A stretch of DNA of 64,000 nt from Rhabditoides inermis (lineage: Eukaryota > Nematoda > Chromadorea > Rhabditida > Rhabditidae), in the NCBI GenBank assembly GCA_963966185.1, contig CAWZYM010000388.1, positions 310,001 through 374,000 on the forward strand. The letters run 5' to 3'. This document shows, in pieces, positions 11,616-22,945 of this stretch. The position numbers and the translations under genes were made by a program. The notes under the pieces are model-generated. The model had not been told where the DNA came from and searched no databases. It saw only the letters and a list, made by a program, of their open reading frames with translations. Numbering within the stretch: the stretch's first letter is position 1; the number at the start of each line of letters is the position of its first letter.

Positions 11616-12025
11616 TGGAAGAAACAAGTCGACGATTCGAGTGCTTACTTTGGTTCTGTGATATGTGTATGGTGTATGCTTCACTTTTCTCCGTTTACAG
11701 ATGTGTGTATGTCTAAGCAAATATTGAATACGTAATAATAGTATTTTATGATATCATATTTCACACGATTCTTTGTACAGAAACAATCAACACAACAACG
11801 CCGCAATGTAATCATATCTAGTTTCGCCTCTTTCGAATACCCCGTATTAACCGAGAATGTACAAAAACCTCATAATAGACAAATATCGACATATAGTTGA
11901 CATATATGTGGAACTCCATAAACCATATATGACATTGGCGATTGGCTGTGTGGGCTGCCTACGCGGAGTGCAGCTGTGATCGCAGAGTGAGCACCATGAG
12001 AGTGAGTGGAGTGAGAGGTACGGGC
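11616..12025. other. convergent 3' intergenic region
   Basis: This stretch lies between the stop of the CRAL-TRIO/GOLD gene and the stop of the minus-strand membrane protein gene. No exon or RNA gene is seen. It probably holds both 3' UTRs. Confidence 0.5.
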
Positions 12026-13732
12026 TTACGCAACTGACGGCAGCTCTTTCCCACCGGCCACCGTCGCAGCACCGATCCGCCAACTCGCAATCGCTGGCGG
12101 TTCCACACTCCGACTCACTTGGGCATAGCTCGGAGGAGGGGGGTAGGGCGGAGGCGCCTGGATCCCTGCCAGACCCTGCAATCCAAGGGCTAGGTTAGGG
12201 GTTGAAGAGACACGCGTACCTGGAAGTGTCTGGGGTCTCTGTAGGACAGTCCGCCGTCGGTGGGAGTGTAAGGAGGCACATACATTGGATAGTCACCGTC
12301 CGGAATGTCGATGACTCCCGTATAGTAGCCTGCAAGTTCGTACTCACATGTTACGCGTCTTGTGACTTTTCACATACAGTACACGCGCTCTGCCCTTGCG
12401 AATAGTTCGTGAGTAGTGCATTTTGTGTAACCCCTCATACGAGTTTTGTAGTCTCAATAATCAGAACGCGTGGTTGGAATTGCGTAGAGAACTACTCAGT
12501 CAAACATCATTTCTTCCCAGAAAACCTTCCCTATTGATCGCAGAAACGCACATGCCTATACAAATTAACGAATAATTGGATCGACAGCGAGTCAGAAAAA
12601 AGCGGCGTTCGCGAAATGTAAATGTAACAATGTGTGTAACTATGGTGAAGTAGTGTGATCGATTGGGATGTGAGCGTAGGCGTGACTTACTTGGCGGGGG
12701 TAGGATGGGTTGAGGTGGGACGGGGAATGGGCTGGCGTGAAGGGGAACTGGCAGGGACTGCACGGAGGAGACCGACGACTCGGGAGGCGCCGCCGGGGCG
12801 CGTCTCTCACCACAACACACACTACCACTGAAACGAGAACACAATTACTTAGTGTCCTACAGAAAATAATTGGCTTCGTTATTCTACTTTAAAAATGACA
12901 TGCATACAATATGCGAGAAGCTTGTGTTTTCATAGACATAGAACTGTTGTGGATTTCTCTCACAGACGGAATCACTACGTGAGAGTGCGGGAGTGGTAAG
13001 GTTGCGTGCGGGAAGCCATGGTCTTCTGGGAGATCGCCCTCTCCTATACTCACTCGGAAACCGCGTCATACACGCCACTATTTATACTCCTAATCCCTTC
13101 TTTCGCCCTTTTAAATTCAAAGAATGACGCAGCATCGGGTTGCAGACTTTTTTCTCTTTAGCGTCTCAACAATTCCAGCTCATTTCAAACACAATAGTCT
13201 CTTTCACTACACTTGCGTAGATGGGGATTGTAAAAGTTTCTCTCTCGTTTTCCGCCTCCATCACTTTCGTTTTCATATTCGACAGTTTCCCACCACGTTC
13301 CCTTACACAAATTAGCCAATTAGAGCCACTTCACATGAAAATCGCTCATTTTCTCTCACCCGGTTGCGTAATTGCTGCCTAGGGAAGCGGCCGCTCGATA
13401 CATGCTCACAAAAATTGTCGTAAATGAATAAGGCCCAACAAATATGTGATTTCTGTTTCAGTTATTATCGCCAATCACATTTCACTTCATGACGAATTCA
13501 GCAAAACCTTTAGGTTCTACCGAGATTCGAACTCGGGTTGCTGGATTCAAAGTCCAGAGTGTTAACCACTACACCATAGAACCTCTGTTCGATTAGCTTG
13601 CGAAAACGGGATAAGGTCACGTACTCACCCCGCTTGAGTATAGCACTTGAGACAGGTAACAAGTAGAAATACAATGGCAAAAGCTGCAAATGGAACGAAG
13701 ACGAATAAGGGAGGACCGGTGATATCAATCAT
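12026..13732 (-). CDS. single-pass membrane protein with PPPY proline-rich tail (A)
   Basis: The family is not recognised. The first coding exon (13732-13629) gives a short N terminus and a strong membrane segment (FVFVPFAAFAIVFLLVTCLK). Downstream exons form a proline- and tyrosine-rich tail: PVPPQPILPPPS (near 12700), then YYTGVIDIPDGDYPMYVPPY (12330-12270), then GLAGIQAPPPYPPPPSYAQ (12190-12135). The last three exons join in frame. The final stop at 12026 assumes read-through of a possible donor after SYAQ. The phase between the membrane exon and the first proline-rich exon does not match directly, so an extra exon or different border is needed. PPPY and PPSY motifs are known ligands of WW domains such as those of Nedd4-type ubiquitin ligases; a trafficking role is inference. 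It resembles the neighbour at 15.6-16.3 kb in plan. Confidence 0.5.
13513..13583 (-). tRNA. tRNA-Gln (anticodon TTG)
   Basis: The minus strand folds as a standard tRNA. The acceptor stem pairs GGTTCTA with TAGAACC. The D arm contains GGTGTAGTGGTTAACAC. The anticodon stem CTGGA/TCCAG encloses loop CTTTGAA with anticodon TTG, and the T arm is CGAGTTCGAATCTCG. There is no intron. It lies in the same orientation within the first intron of membrane protein A. Confidence 0.95.
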
Positions 13733-15606
13733 CGAACATCGGCCTGAAAACGGAACAAGAAATTTCAAACGGTGCGAAATAACAAAGTCATGTAAGAACG
13801 CGTTCATCAAGTCTGACACATATTGGAAAAAAAACGAAATGCATAAATCATACAGCACACATATAAATGTACCCACCCACACGATCTTCGACACACCATC
13901 CACCCACAACATCGACAAGTGATTCGCACAGAGTCAGAGAGAATGGACACGCGTGCATGGACTACTGCGGGTTATAAGAACATACATGTAAAAGTGGCTG
14001 TGCGAAATGTACGTGAGTTTGTTAGGTAATGCGAGTGAGGAATGGAACGGAGGTCTCGTGAACACAGCAGTTTGAATGAACCCGCCGTTCCCTCCACAAT
14101 GCTATCCACAACACAGCAACGCCAATTTCCGGGGCTCGAATCACGGTCACAGAGAAAGAGGGAGAGAGAGAGAGGGGGGAGAAGGGGACAGGTAATCGCG
14201 TTGTCACGACAAGTGCACGCATGCAATGGAGGGAGGGCGGGAGGGCGGAGTGAGACAGTGGCGGTGATGACAGAACAGAGAAGACACGCGTCCACATATA
14301 TGAACTGTTCGTAATGAGTGAAAGAAGAGAAAGGACAACTTCAGTGAGGGAAGAAGAGATATCACATACGATGGTCACTCGGGGCATTCTGCCGATGATC
14401 CTTTAAATGGAAATAACATTCTCATTATTGCCAATTCCTAACCATTACCAATACAATCACACGCAAGCCTACACGCGCTAGCTAACGCTAGCTTATCTGT
14501 CGTTTCGGTTCAGCTCTCATGTATACATTTTCAAAATTAGACAAATTTGCAGCTGCGGTGACGTTTTTCAGGCACAAAACAACGAATTGACATTCGGTAG
14601 AAATAGAGAGAACAGTATAAGAAATATCATGTCTAAGAAATATGGAAATGACGAGAAAATATTGAGAGACGTAGCGAATATAGATCAGCGTATCAGCGTA
14701 TCATTCTGCCCTCTTATAAGAGGGCAAGATGATGAGACAACTATGTGATTTGAAAAAAAAAACAGAGTGTTTGTGACTGTAAGTGATGCCACAATGATGA
14801 AGAGTAGAGATGGAAGTAGGAGGAAGAGTGAAGAGAACAGGAGAAGCGGATGTAGCGTTCATACCATCTCCTCCTCCTCCCCACACATCGAATAGGCAAT
14901 AGGCGGGTCCCTCTAACGAGGCAAAATGAAAATAGACGAGAAGCTAGTAACCGGCAGCCTGTCGGTACAAAATATTACCGATCGCTTTGAGAAACGGCGA
15001 CGGTAGAGACAGCGAGAGACGTTGGAGAAAGTGGAGTGTCAGGCTGAGAAGCCGAGCGAGAGATTCCGAATAGATGAAGTGATGAAGTAGTATAGCTGAG
15101 ACTGAGAAAGAGCCACAATAACAAATCATGAAAAGCGTGTCACAAGAGAAAATGAACGACAAAAAATACAAAAGATTATGAGCGAACTGTAAAGGCGTGT
15201 CGAACCTCGAATGACGAATAATAACTGTACGAAAACTAATTCGGTTGGTAACGAGAACGGAAGGAGGAGAAGCGATGTGAAAGAAGCCCGGAAGATCTAA
15301 ATATAGTCACGTAGACATCCGGATTGCCCTCATCTAATATCGCCCGTAAGACGTGCAATCACTGATTATACACTGATGTATGTTCATTTCAATTACACTA
15401 ATCCCTCCTCCAGTCAACAGCCACAACATACGCGCGTGTTGTAACTATCCCGAACAATCGAATATTGTAGATTGGTTTATTGCAGTGATTCAATACCCGC
15501 CAATCAACCATGCAAGAGGGTTAGTGTGTTAGCAAAGCAGCAGCGTTAGGAGGGGTGAAGCGTTAGTAATGGAAGAGAGGACTGGGTTGGGTTGGGGGCT
15601 TCTAGT
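13733..15606. other. intergenic region between two membrane protein genes
   Basis: A possible upstream exon of gene A lies at 13877-13912 (MLWVDGVSKIVW before a donor), but its phase does not join cleanly and it may be 5' UTR. The rest shows only low-complexity frames. A perfect 20-base palindrome is at 14707-14726. No RNA gene was found. Confidence 0.4.
14707..14726. repeat. perfect 20-bp palindrome
   Basis: tgccctcttataagagggca is its own reverse complement over 20 bases. A related shorter form (gcccttataagagc) occurs at about 21343-21356. The function is unknown; it could be a protein-binding palindrome or a transposon footprint. Confidence 0.8.
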
Positions 15607-16291
15607 TTACTTTACACGAAAATATATAGGGAGGGGTTGGTGTGGACTGGAACTGTACAAGTGTTTTTTGTTCCGAGTCCACGGTAGTTTGCAGATTCCA
15701 CATCCCCACCGCTGGAATGTTACCCCGAGGGCAACGAGCGGATGAAACGTGGAAAATACAAACACGAACACGACCGGCGACCGCACATTTCAGCGGCAGG
15801 TGAAAACAATGAGCAATACGAAGTATGTACAAAAGGCGTGATATGTACAATCATTAGCTAGAGTGTTGGGTGTTGAGTGTTGAGTGTTCATGAGTTGCGA
15901 ACCTTGTCAATATTGCCTGGATATGGCGGGGGTGGATCAAGGAACTGAGGTCTCTTGGGATGGACAGCGACTGGATAGGGCTGAGCAGGGAACGGAGTCG
16001 CCGACGGCAGCGGAGGCAGAGGGGAGGGGAGGGCGTTCGGGGAAGGACAGCCTGGAAGGAGAGTGATGAATGGGCGAATGAAAGAAGACACCCACCCTGG
16101 TGTGGCCTCTCCACCACTACCGAAGAAAACGTCTCATTCCAGTCCATACTTCCATTCTCACGCTGCCTTCAAAAAATCGTAAATTCATAATCGAAACTTA
16201 TTTCAACTCACTTGCTCATGTATCGAAACGCCAGTGCTAGCATACAAACAATCAAGAGAGGCAACACCAAAAAAGTGTAGAATTCTGTCAT
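15607..16291 (-). CDS. single-pass membrane protein with PPPPY proline-rich tail (B)
   Basis: The family is not recognised. Four exons join in consistent phase. The start at 16291 gives MTEF followed by a membrane helix (YTFLVLPLLIVCMLALAFRY). Then come MSKQRENGSMDWNETFSSVV and VVERPHQG. The third exon is proline-rich: PSPLPPLPSATPFPAQPYP and RPQFLDPPPPYPGNIDK. The last exon has CGICKLPWTRNKKHLYSSS and ends IYFRVK. With almost no residues before the helix, the tail is probably cytosolic. DPPPPYP fits a class I WW-domain ligand. It has the same strand, size class and plan as protein A about 2 kb downstream, so the two may be diverged tandem relatives, though sequence similarity outside the PPPY region is weak. 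Confidence 0.6.
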
Positions 16292-16912
16292 TATCTGAAA
16301 AAGTGACAAGAGAAGTCAATCAAACAGGATTCAATTCAAAAACAAAACATTCTATTGCAAACAATGGATGCCGGGCACGATTCGAATGCATTATATTCCA
16401 CTAGAACCTGCGCCATTTGTAATCCTATTGTCAATCGGCTTGCGGGTCATCCGACTCTGCGATATATGCAAATCCCACCTACTGTACATGTACACAGAAC
16501 TTTGTTCTCGTGACGATCAGGTGCATTAAATACATTTTCCAAGGATTACATAATTTAGCTACCGTATTGACAACTGATCCAAAAGAATCGTCATACATCA
16601 TACATCCACAAAAATGGTACCCGGCACTCATCACTACACAAGATCAAAATATTAACGAAAAAATGCTCTTTATTTGTATTATTCGGGTCGCGCAAACGTA
16701 TATTAAATATAACCACTAACTATACCGTAAGACGCCCGTTTCACACTGCACTCACTAGACTACAACTCCTTTACCTAGAAGAATAGCGCCAGCTCATATT
16801 TCCTACAATTATTAAATATGACAACCTAGCCGAAGGAGTACAGTAAAACGAACGAGTGACTAATATAATATGTATATGTTGTCTATTTGCGAGCACTGGC
16901 TATGGCTTGTGT
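16292..16912. other. intergenic region
   Basis: No gene was seen. The part from about 16640 is AT-rich and is probably the 3' UTR of the minus-strand E2 gene. A weak B-box-like motif at 16380-16395 has no matching A box or acceptor stem. Confidence 0.4.
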
Positions 16913-19911
16913 TCAGAGGAGCATCGTGTGCGGCTTCTCGAGGAACTCCTTGAAGTGCTTGAGCCACACCGCTCCCACAGCTCCGTCAACAGTGCGGTGG
17001 TCGCAAGACAGCGTCACACGCATCACCTTCGCCGTACGGTACCTGCAACATAGAGTATCTCCATGTGACTCTCTCCCTCGTCACACTCCACTCACCCATC
17101 CTCTCCCTCCGGAACGAGCTTGGTCTCAGCTCCTCCAATAGCGAGGATGCACGATTGCGGCGGGTTGATGATAGCGGTAAAGTCAGACACCGATCCGAAC
17201 ATTCCAAGGTTGGACACAGTGAACGTACCTCCCTACAGATAGGTTAATAAGAAAACATAAGCGAATTTGCATGTACCTGGAACTCGTGAGGCTGAAGCTT
17301 TCCGTCGCGAGCGCGCGCAGCGAGCTCGGACACCTCAGAGCTGATGGTGGCGAGTCCCTTGGCATGGGCGTTAAAGATGATGGGAGTGAGGAGGCCGGCG
17401 GGGGTCGATACAGCCACGCACACGTCAACGTTGTTGTTCTGGCGGATGAACGTGTCCATGAAGAAGCTGTTCGCCTCCGGCACACGCTGGCAAGCCAGGG
17501 CAGATGCCTGAAAGAGAAAAACGTTCAAAATGCAACGACAAAAAAAGTCACGAACGCACCTTGACAACGAAGTCGTTGATGGAGAGCTTGGTTGCTCCTC
17601 CGGCAGATCCCTTGGCGAGCATGCCGTTCAACTTCTCGCGCACCCTACAGACAAGCACGTACATACATAGAAATACATATAAAAGAAATATGTGTCTTAC
17701 TTGAGGAGAGCGTCGATGTTGATCTCAGAGGACAGGTAGTAGTGGGGGATGGTTTGCTTCGACTCAGTCAGACGCTTGGCAATCGTGCGGCGCATGTTCG
17801 TGAGCGGGATGTCAGTGAAGTCGCCTCCCTTACAAACAACAATGAGTCAAACAACTAAAATAAGAAGAAAGAAACAAACCTGAGCACCAGCAGCTCCGCC
17901 AGTCTTGGGGGCTGCGGTCTTGGCTCCAGCCAGATCGGCGGCAAGGATTCGGCCTCCGGGTCCAGATCCAGCAACCGACTAGAATTTAAAAAAGTAATAA
18001 ATATAATTTGAAAAGTTGTTTTATTTCCAGACGTTTTCTGTCATCGCCATCAGTGCTTACTGCTTATCGTTCGTGCTTTTGTGAGATAAACGATTTTGCA
18101 GTGTTCGCATAATATCGCACCCGGCAATGTATTCAAGTTTCTATTAAAGGATGTATCCGGACAATGTATTATTCCCTGATCTTCAGGATGGGGTCGCCGT
18201 CACTTTCGCTCTCTTCAATAAAGACGAGTTTTGAAGTTCTGTTTGCGCAGAAAAATTGGTAAAAATACAAACAATTTTTCCACGTTTATACGATTTCGAA
18301 AGAAGGTTTCATTAACGAGAACAAAAGCGATCCCAACCTGAAAATCAGGCAAGATTACATTGTCCGGATAAATCCTTTAAAGTGACAATTTTACTTAAAA
18401 ATGATATTATACAGGTGAAAATCTAATGGAAACATCAAATAGCATCTAATAAACCTGAAAACTAGAACTTTTTTTCATGATTTTAAACTATTTTTTGCCC
18501 CCCCCCCCTCCTCCCAAAAAAATAGTTTGAATGCTTTGTGGGTAAACAGTGAGATTACAAGTTTTCCGATTGCGGATGAATAAAACTGTCGCTTTAAAAC
18601 AAAACAGCTCACTCCTAGGTCGAGTCCCTGATCGGAAGCAAGCTTCTTCGCGAACGGAGTAGCAGACACGCGTCCGCCCACCGGCTGAGGAACCACAGCC
18701 TATAAACCATCATTATTAAGCTATAAAAATTAATACCAACCAAAATTCAAAAATTACCTGAACGGGGGCGTGGACAGCGGGAGCAGCAGCGATCGGAGTG
18801 GGCGCCTAGACACGTATGCTTAGTACACAAGGGAATGGGAACAACTCACAGCAGCGGGAGGAGCGGGAGCGGCTGCGGAAGAAGCAGCAGCTCCGTCATC
18901 CTTGTAGTTGGCGAAAGCAGCCACATCCTCCGCGTTCTCCACAATGATGCACAGAAGCTGTAAAACATTATTAAATGAACAGCAAATAATACAAACCCTG
19001 AATCGTCGTTTCAGACACTCGTAGTACATGACGCAAATACAGATCACGTTTTGTCATAGATTCGAAACGCTATTCGTCTCCAGGAAACCATGTGAACTAG
19101 CGAGCAACGCTAACCAATTCAGAGCAAAAGCAATGTTAGGATATGACACGTTACATCGTCATTGTGCGCGAAATAAATCGATGCAATAGAGCACCCACAA
19201 TGCACAAACGAATCACGAAAAGAGCTCACAAATTGATCATCCCTAAGCTGGTCGGATATAGACATACAACAAACGTTCACGTGCATTAACCTGGTACATT
19301 AACGTACATTTAATACAACAAATATTTACCTTTCCAATGGGCACGTCCTTACTTCCTTCAGGGATGACGATCTTGGCGAGGTAGCCTTCCTCAGGGGTCT
19401 CGAAGCCCATGGTGGCCTTATCGGTCTCAATCTCGCACAGAAGATCTCCTTCAGACAGCTGGTCTCCCTCCTACAAATCACACTTATAAAATCATACAAA
19501 AAACAATAATCAACTCACCTTCTTCTGCCAGCTCACAACAGTTCCGAGCTCCATGGTGGGCGACAGCGCAGGCAGAGCAACCTTGTTGTGGGTCGGAAGC
19601 TTGCCTTTAACATATACATATTGTGTACTGCTTCAAATAAAAAAAATACCTGAGCTGAAGAGACGGAACTGCTTCACGGAGTGACGGGGAAGCTGCTGCG
19701 GCGGGCATTTCGGGGGAGATCCGAACAGCGGCGACAGACGCGAGTGCGAGCGGCTACAACAGGAAACATAACATATAATAAGAAAGACTGTAACTTACGT
19801 GCTGTTGACTGTGAGCTGAGACGCCGCGACGACGGCCGTGGGGCGTACCGACGCGTTGAGAGTACGGATGGAGGTCGGCAGACCACGAGCGGCGGGAGGC
19901 AACTTGGACAT
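16913..19911 (-). CDS. dlat-1: dihydrolipoamide acetyltransferase, pyruvate dehydrogenase E2
   Basis: This is the core acetyltransferase of the mitochondrial pyruvate dehydrogenase complex. It moves the acetyl group from lipoyl-lysine to CoA. The start at 19911 ([20 protein letters not shown]) gives a basic, Ser/Ala-rich mitochondrial leader. One lipoyl domain follows ([20 protein letters not shown], then [10 protein letters not shown] with the lipoylated lysine). After an Ala/Pro hinge comes the subunit-binding domain ([20 protein letters not shown], then [13 protein letters not shown]). The catalytic domain runs through [20 protein letters not shown] and ends with the active-site motif [11 protein letters not shown] and a stop at 16913. 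A single lipoyl domain matches C. elegans; mammals have two. About 11 exons. One intron (18.0-18.6 kb) holds a TTAA-flanked MITE and a poly-C run. Confidence 0.95.
18148..18376. mobile_element. TTAA-flanked MITE in the E2 intron
   Basis: The element is 229 bp with long imperfect terminal inverted repeats of about 40 bp. The left end begins AGGATGTATCCGGACAATGT, and the right end, reverse-complemented, begins AGGATTTATCCGGACAATGT. TTAA occurs on both sides (18144-18147 and 18377-18380). There is no coding capacity. The terminal AGGA and TTAA target match the element at 7672-8052, suggesting mobilisation by the same kind of transposase. Confidence 0.8.
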
Positions 19912-20776
19912 GACTGCTATCACGTCGAGAGAAGACCAAGCAACTCGACGAGGTGTGTTACCTGCATCCATTCCATTATATTTTATATAAAACTATTCAT
20001 AAATCATGAACAAACGTAGGCGACGAAGATAATGTCATACGTACATAAACAACAACAAAAAAACATGAATCATGTGAATATCTCTGCTGAACGAAGAATG
20101 AGTCAAACCTTTCTATTCTAATATATAACCAAGATGTCACAAAGTACAACCAGACCAATTCAAAGTTTTAACATACATTTTTTAAATATAGATACTGTAT
20201 AATAGACTCCTAGAAAACACACTTTAAGTTAGATCAGGGAATATGGATCAGGTGATGGCAACAACTTCCGATATATCAATATTATAACGAAAGAGTCTGT
20301 GACTGAACAGATAACGAAAGATAACACGTGCTGGTCTTGCATCCATCAGTTACACTACACTACCAAGCCGAGAAGCGATCAGTTAAAGCTCTACTCTTGA
20401 GCAACGTGCATGAAAAAACGTAAAGATTTCCATCAAATGTGAATGTACATTCATTCTGTTGGCCTTTCATGTCTAATATCACGTAACAAATAATCGATAA
20501 GTCATTGAAACGTATCGGAACACCGAAAAAGCCGAGTTGCCGCTTCTTTTTCGTTTGAGGCCGCCCGTCTGAGTCTTCACACAGGGATTATATCGCGGCG
20601 AGACCATTTTTTGATAAACATTATTGTAATTAGGACCCGTATAGCGCTATTTTATTGAAATTATTTATACATATTAAATATTTGAAATAACAAGCATTTA
20701 TTCACAGAGATCTTGTATCATTGTCTACGCTTCTTTTGAAGAAGCTAGATTACTGTATCGATGAAATGTAGTTTGC
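19912..20776. other. intergenic, 5' flank of E2
   Basis: No exon or RNA gene is recognised. The stretch is AT-rich and probably holds the promoter and 5' UTR of the minus-strand E2 gene and the 3' UTR of the neuropeptide gene. Confidence 0.4.
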
Positions 20777-21033
20777 TCATCCCCAGATAGGTCCGATCCT
20801 TTCCCATTCGTGGCTCCTCTTGATCGCTATCCGGGGAAGAATCGAATCACTGTTGTCAAATCCGCCATCTTCATTCAGAGCGATTAGAACATACCTGGAG
20901 ATATGACTCATTAAAAAAAACTAAAACACACTCTTTATATTTTCTAGTCTCACCTCCTATGAATGGGATACGCTTGTGTGATAGAATACAGTAGAACGGA
21001 GAAGAAGAGAACGCAGATAGATCGCAGATCCAT
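20777..21033 (-). CDS. W(X6)W-amide (allatostatin-B/MIP-like) neuropeptide precursor
   Basis: Two exons (21033-20954 and 20894-20777; 59-bp intron with GTGAGA donor and CTCCAG acceptor) join in frame to a 65-residue protein. Residues 1-21 are a signal peptide (MDLRSICVLFFSVLLYSITQ, then A). A spacer with dibasic RR (YPIHRR) and a 26-residue linker ending IAIKR follow. The last 12 residues after KR are SHEWERIGPIWG. Cleavage at KR and use of the final Gly as amide donor would give SHEWERIGPIW-amide. Its two Trp are six residues apart, the hallmark of allatostatin-B/myoinhibitory peptides; C. elegans NLP-38 peptides have the same spacing. Only one such peptide is encoded, whereas NLP-38 carries several. 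Secretion and processing are inferred. No orthology is claimed. Confidence 0.75.
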
Positions 21034-22945
21034 TCTCTTAAGAGTTTACCCACTATAACTTTTTTTTGATAATCACAAAATGACATTTCGACAACATTGC
21101 GAAAAGGCATCCGAAAACAAACAGTAGATTGAAAGCATTATATTGTGAGCACGAAACGGAATTTGATATGATGAGCGTGCATGATATAAATATGAGAAAA
21201 AAATAGACTTTTTTTGAATTTGATAACTTTAGACTGTAAAGACAACTCAACAAGAAATGAGTAAGTCGTGAACACAGATGCCAATGGACTGCCATATGTA
21301 TGAAAGAGAAAACGTATGAAATGTAGGATGCCATTGACAGATGCCCTTATAAGAGCAAAATAATGAAAATGCAGCTACAACTACAATATCACTGTCAATC
21401 ACTACAAGAAAATGTCCTTTTACGAAAATTTGGATAGAAATAACAACTGACTGTACGATAATGAAAATGCGGCTACAACTACAATATCACTGTCAATCAC
21501 TACAAGAAAATGTCCTTTTACGGAAAAAAAATGTATGGAAATAATCTGACTATGAATCATGATTAATATGCATCTGGAATCGCATTCCAGTATCTTAGGG
21601 TTGTTTGGAAACTAGTAGTGATGTTATGAATGAGTGTCGTTTGATTCGAAGAGATTGAAAGGACAGAGGGGGGGGGGGGGCGGAAGTGGGAGTAGAATGT
21701 GGGGTGCATTCTGATGAGAAGAACGTCACCAGTTGACTATCCTCCTTCCTCTAGTCATCGCAACTCGCAGCAATTTACGATGAATGAAGGAAGGGAGAAG
21801 GTTCATCTCCCGTATAATAGACACCCCTAATGAACATATTCAAACACCGCCGTTTCGAAATCTACCGAGACATTTCGGACCGCAATGTGGCAAGAAGGAA
21901 ATGAACTGAAATCACTGGCTGAACAAATCACTATCTTCACTCTACACAAATTACTACACATTCAAGCCGACAATACCCGCTCGCACAATTAAAATATAGT
22001 AATATTACTCTGTAATGGCGGACTCTGTGTGGCGGGAATGGCGAGAGGAGGAGGAGGAAGGGGTGTTGATCAGATTGGGGTGTCCTGAGGGGGATTAGAA
22101 GACGCCAGGGTGCCACCCATCTGATGGCGACAGTGCGAATCCAATCAAAACACGAAAGAAAGGGGAGAGACGAGGGAGAGAGGTGTACATTGCATATTCC
22201 GCCCGCCACCCCAACACATATGCCTAATCATAACAAGACTCGACCAAGACAGTGTCCAATTCTACAGCACAAGAGTACAAAGAGCGCAGTCGGCACCCAC
22301 TCCGATTTCAAATTACTGGCATGAGTGGCATGAGAGTAGCCACTGAAACTTATACACGCTTCTCATCTTGCAACCAGCAACCTCCAGAGATATAGACAGA
22401 GTGTGAATAGGAAGGTGGTCGGTGGTGTGTATGTGGTGGTACCAATGAGGAACGAATGATCGAGAGACGTCGGTACGAGGGGAGGGGATGGAGATAGAGG
22501 GGGGAGGGAAAGAGAAAGGGAGTGTTCGTGTGAGAGCCATAACAAGTCGTCATCGCACCGTATACACAGTACATTTCGAACATGGAATCCGCCTAATCAC
22601 ATGATTTAATCATGCACATATACTATGAGCGCAATGAGATCAAAAACAACTCACATCCTGCACAAACAAACAGAAAGCCGTAGCCAAAACAGGGATCTGC
22701 GTTCACACTATCCCGGCGAGAATGACAAGAAGAAAGAGAGGAACGGCCGACATTCATCAAGCCAACACACTTTATCCGCTGCTCAGTCGCCAAGTATCCT
22801 AGTTCAAACAATAATCCTAATCACAAAACTATCTTCGCATCGCGGGGCGAAAATACTCAATGAGTGTGACGGAAAAGAAACAGATGGGGCAATAATCTAT
22901 CACAATAATAGAAAGCGAGGAGCGACTATCACTTTTAGGAATCAT
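21034..22945. other. intergenic region with a tandem duplication
   Basis: No gene is supported. It contains a 98-bp tandem duplication (21361-21556), a 12-G run near 21670 and purine-rich low-complexity DNA. Open frames here lack splice context and domains. Confidence 0.4.
21361..21556. repeat. 98-bp tandem duplication
   Basis: Two adjacent copies (21361-21458 and 21459-21556) share taatgaaaatgc(a/g)gctac and the following roughly 60 bases almost without change, so the duplication is recent. It is AT-rich and non-coding. Confidence 0.85.

Noticed and set aside
16370..16460. Possible tRNA or SINE (ggcacgattcgaatgc resembles a B box)
   Set aside because: No A box at the right spacing, and no acceptor or anticodon stem can be formed on either strand.
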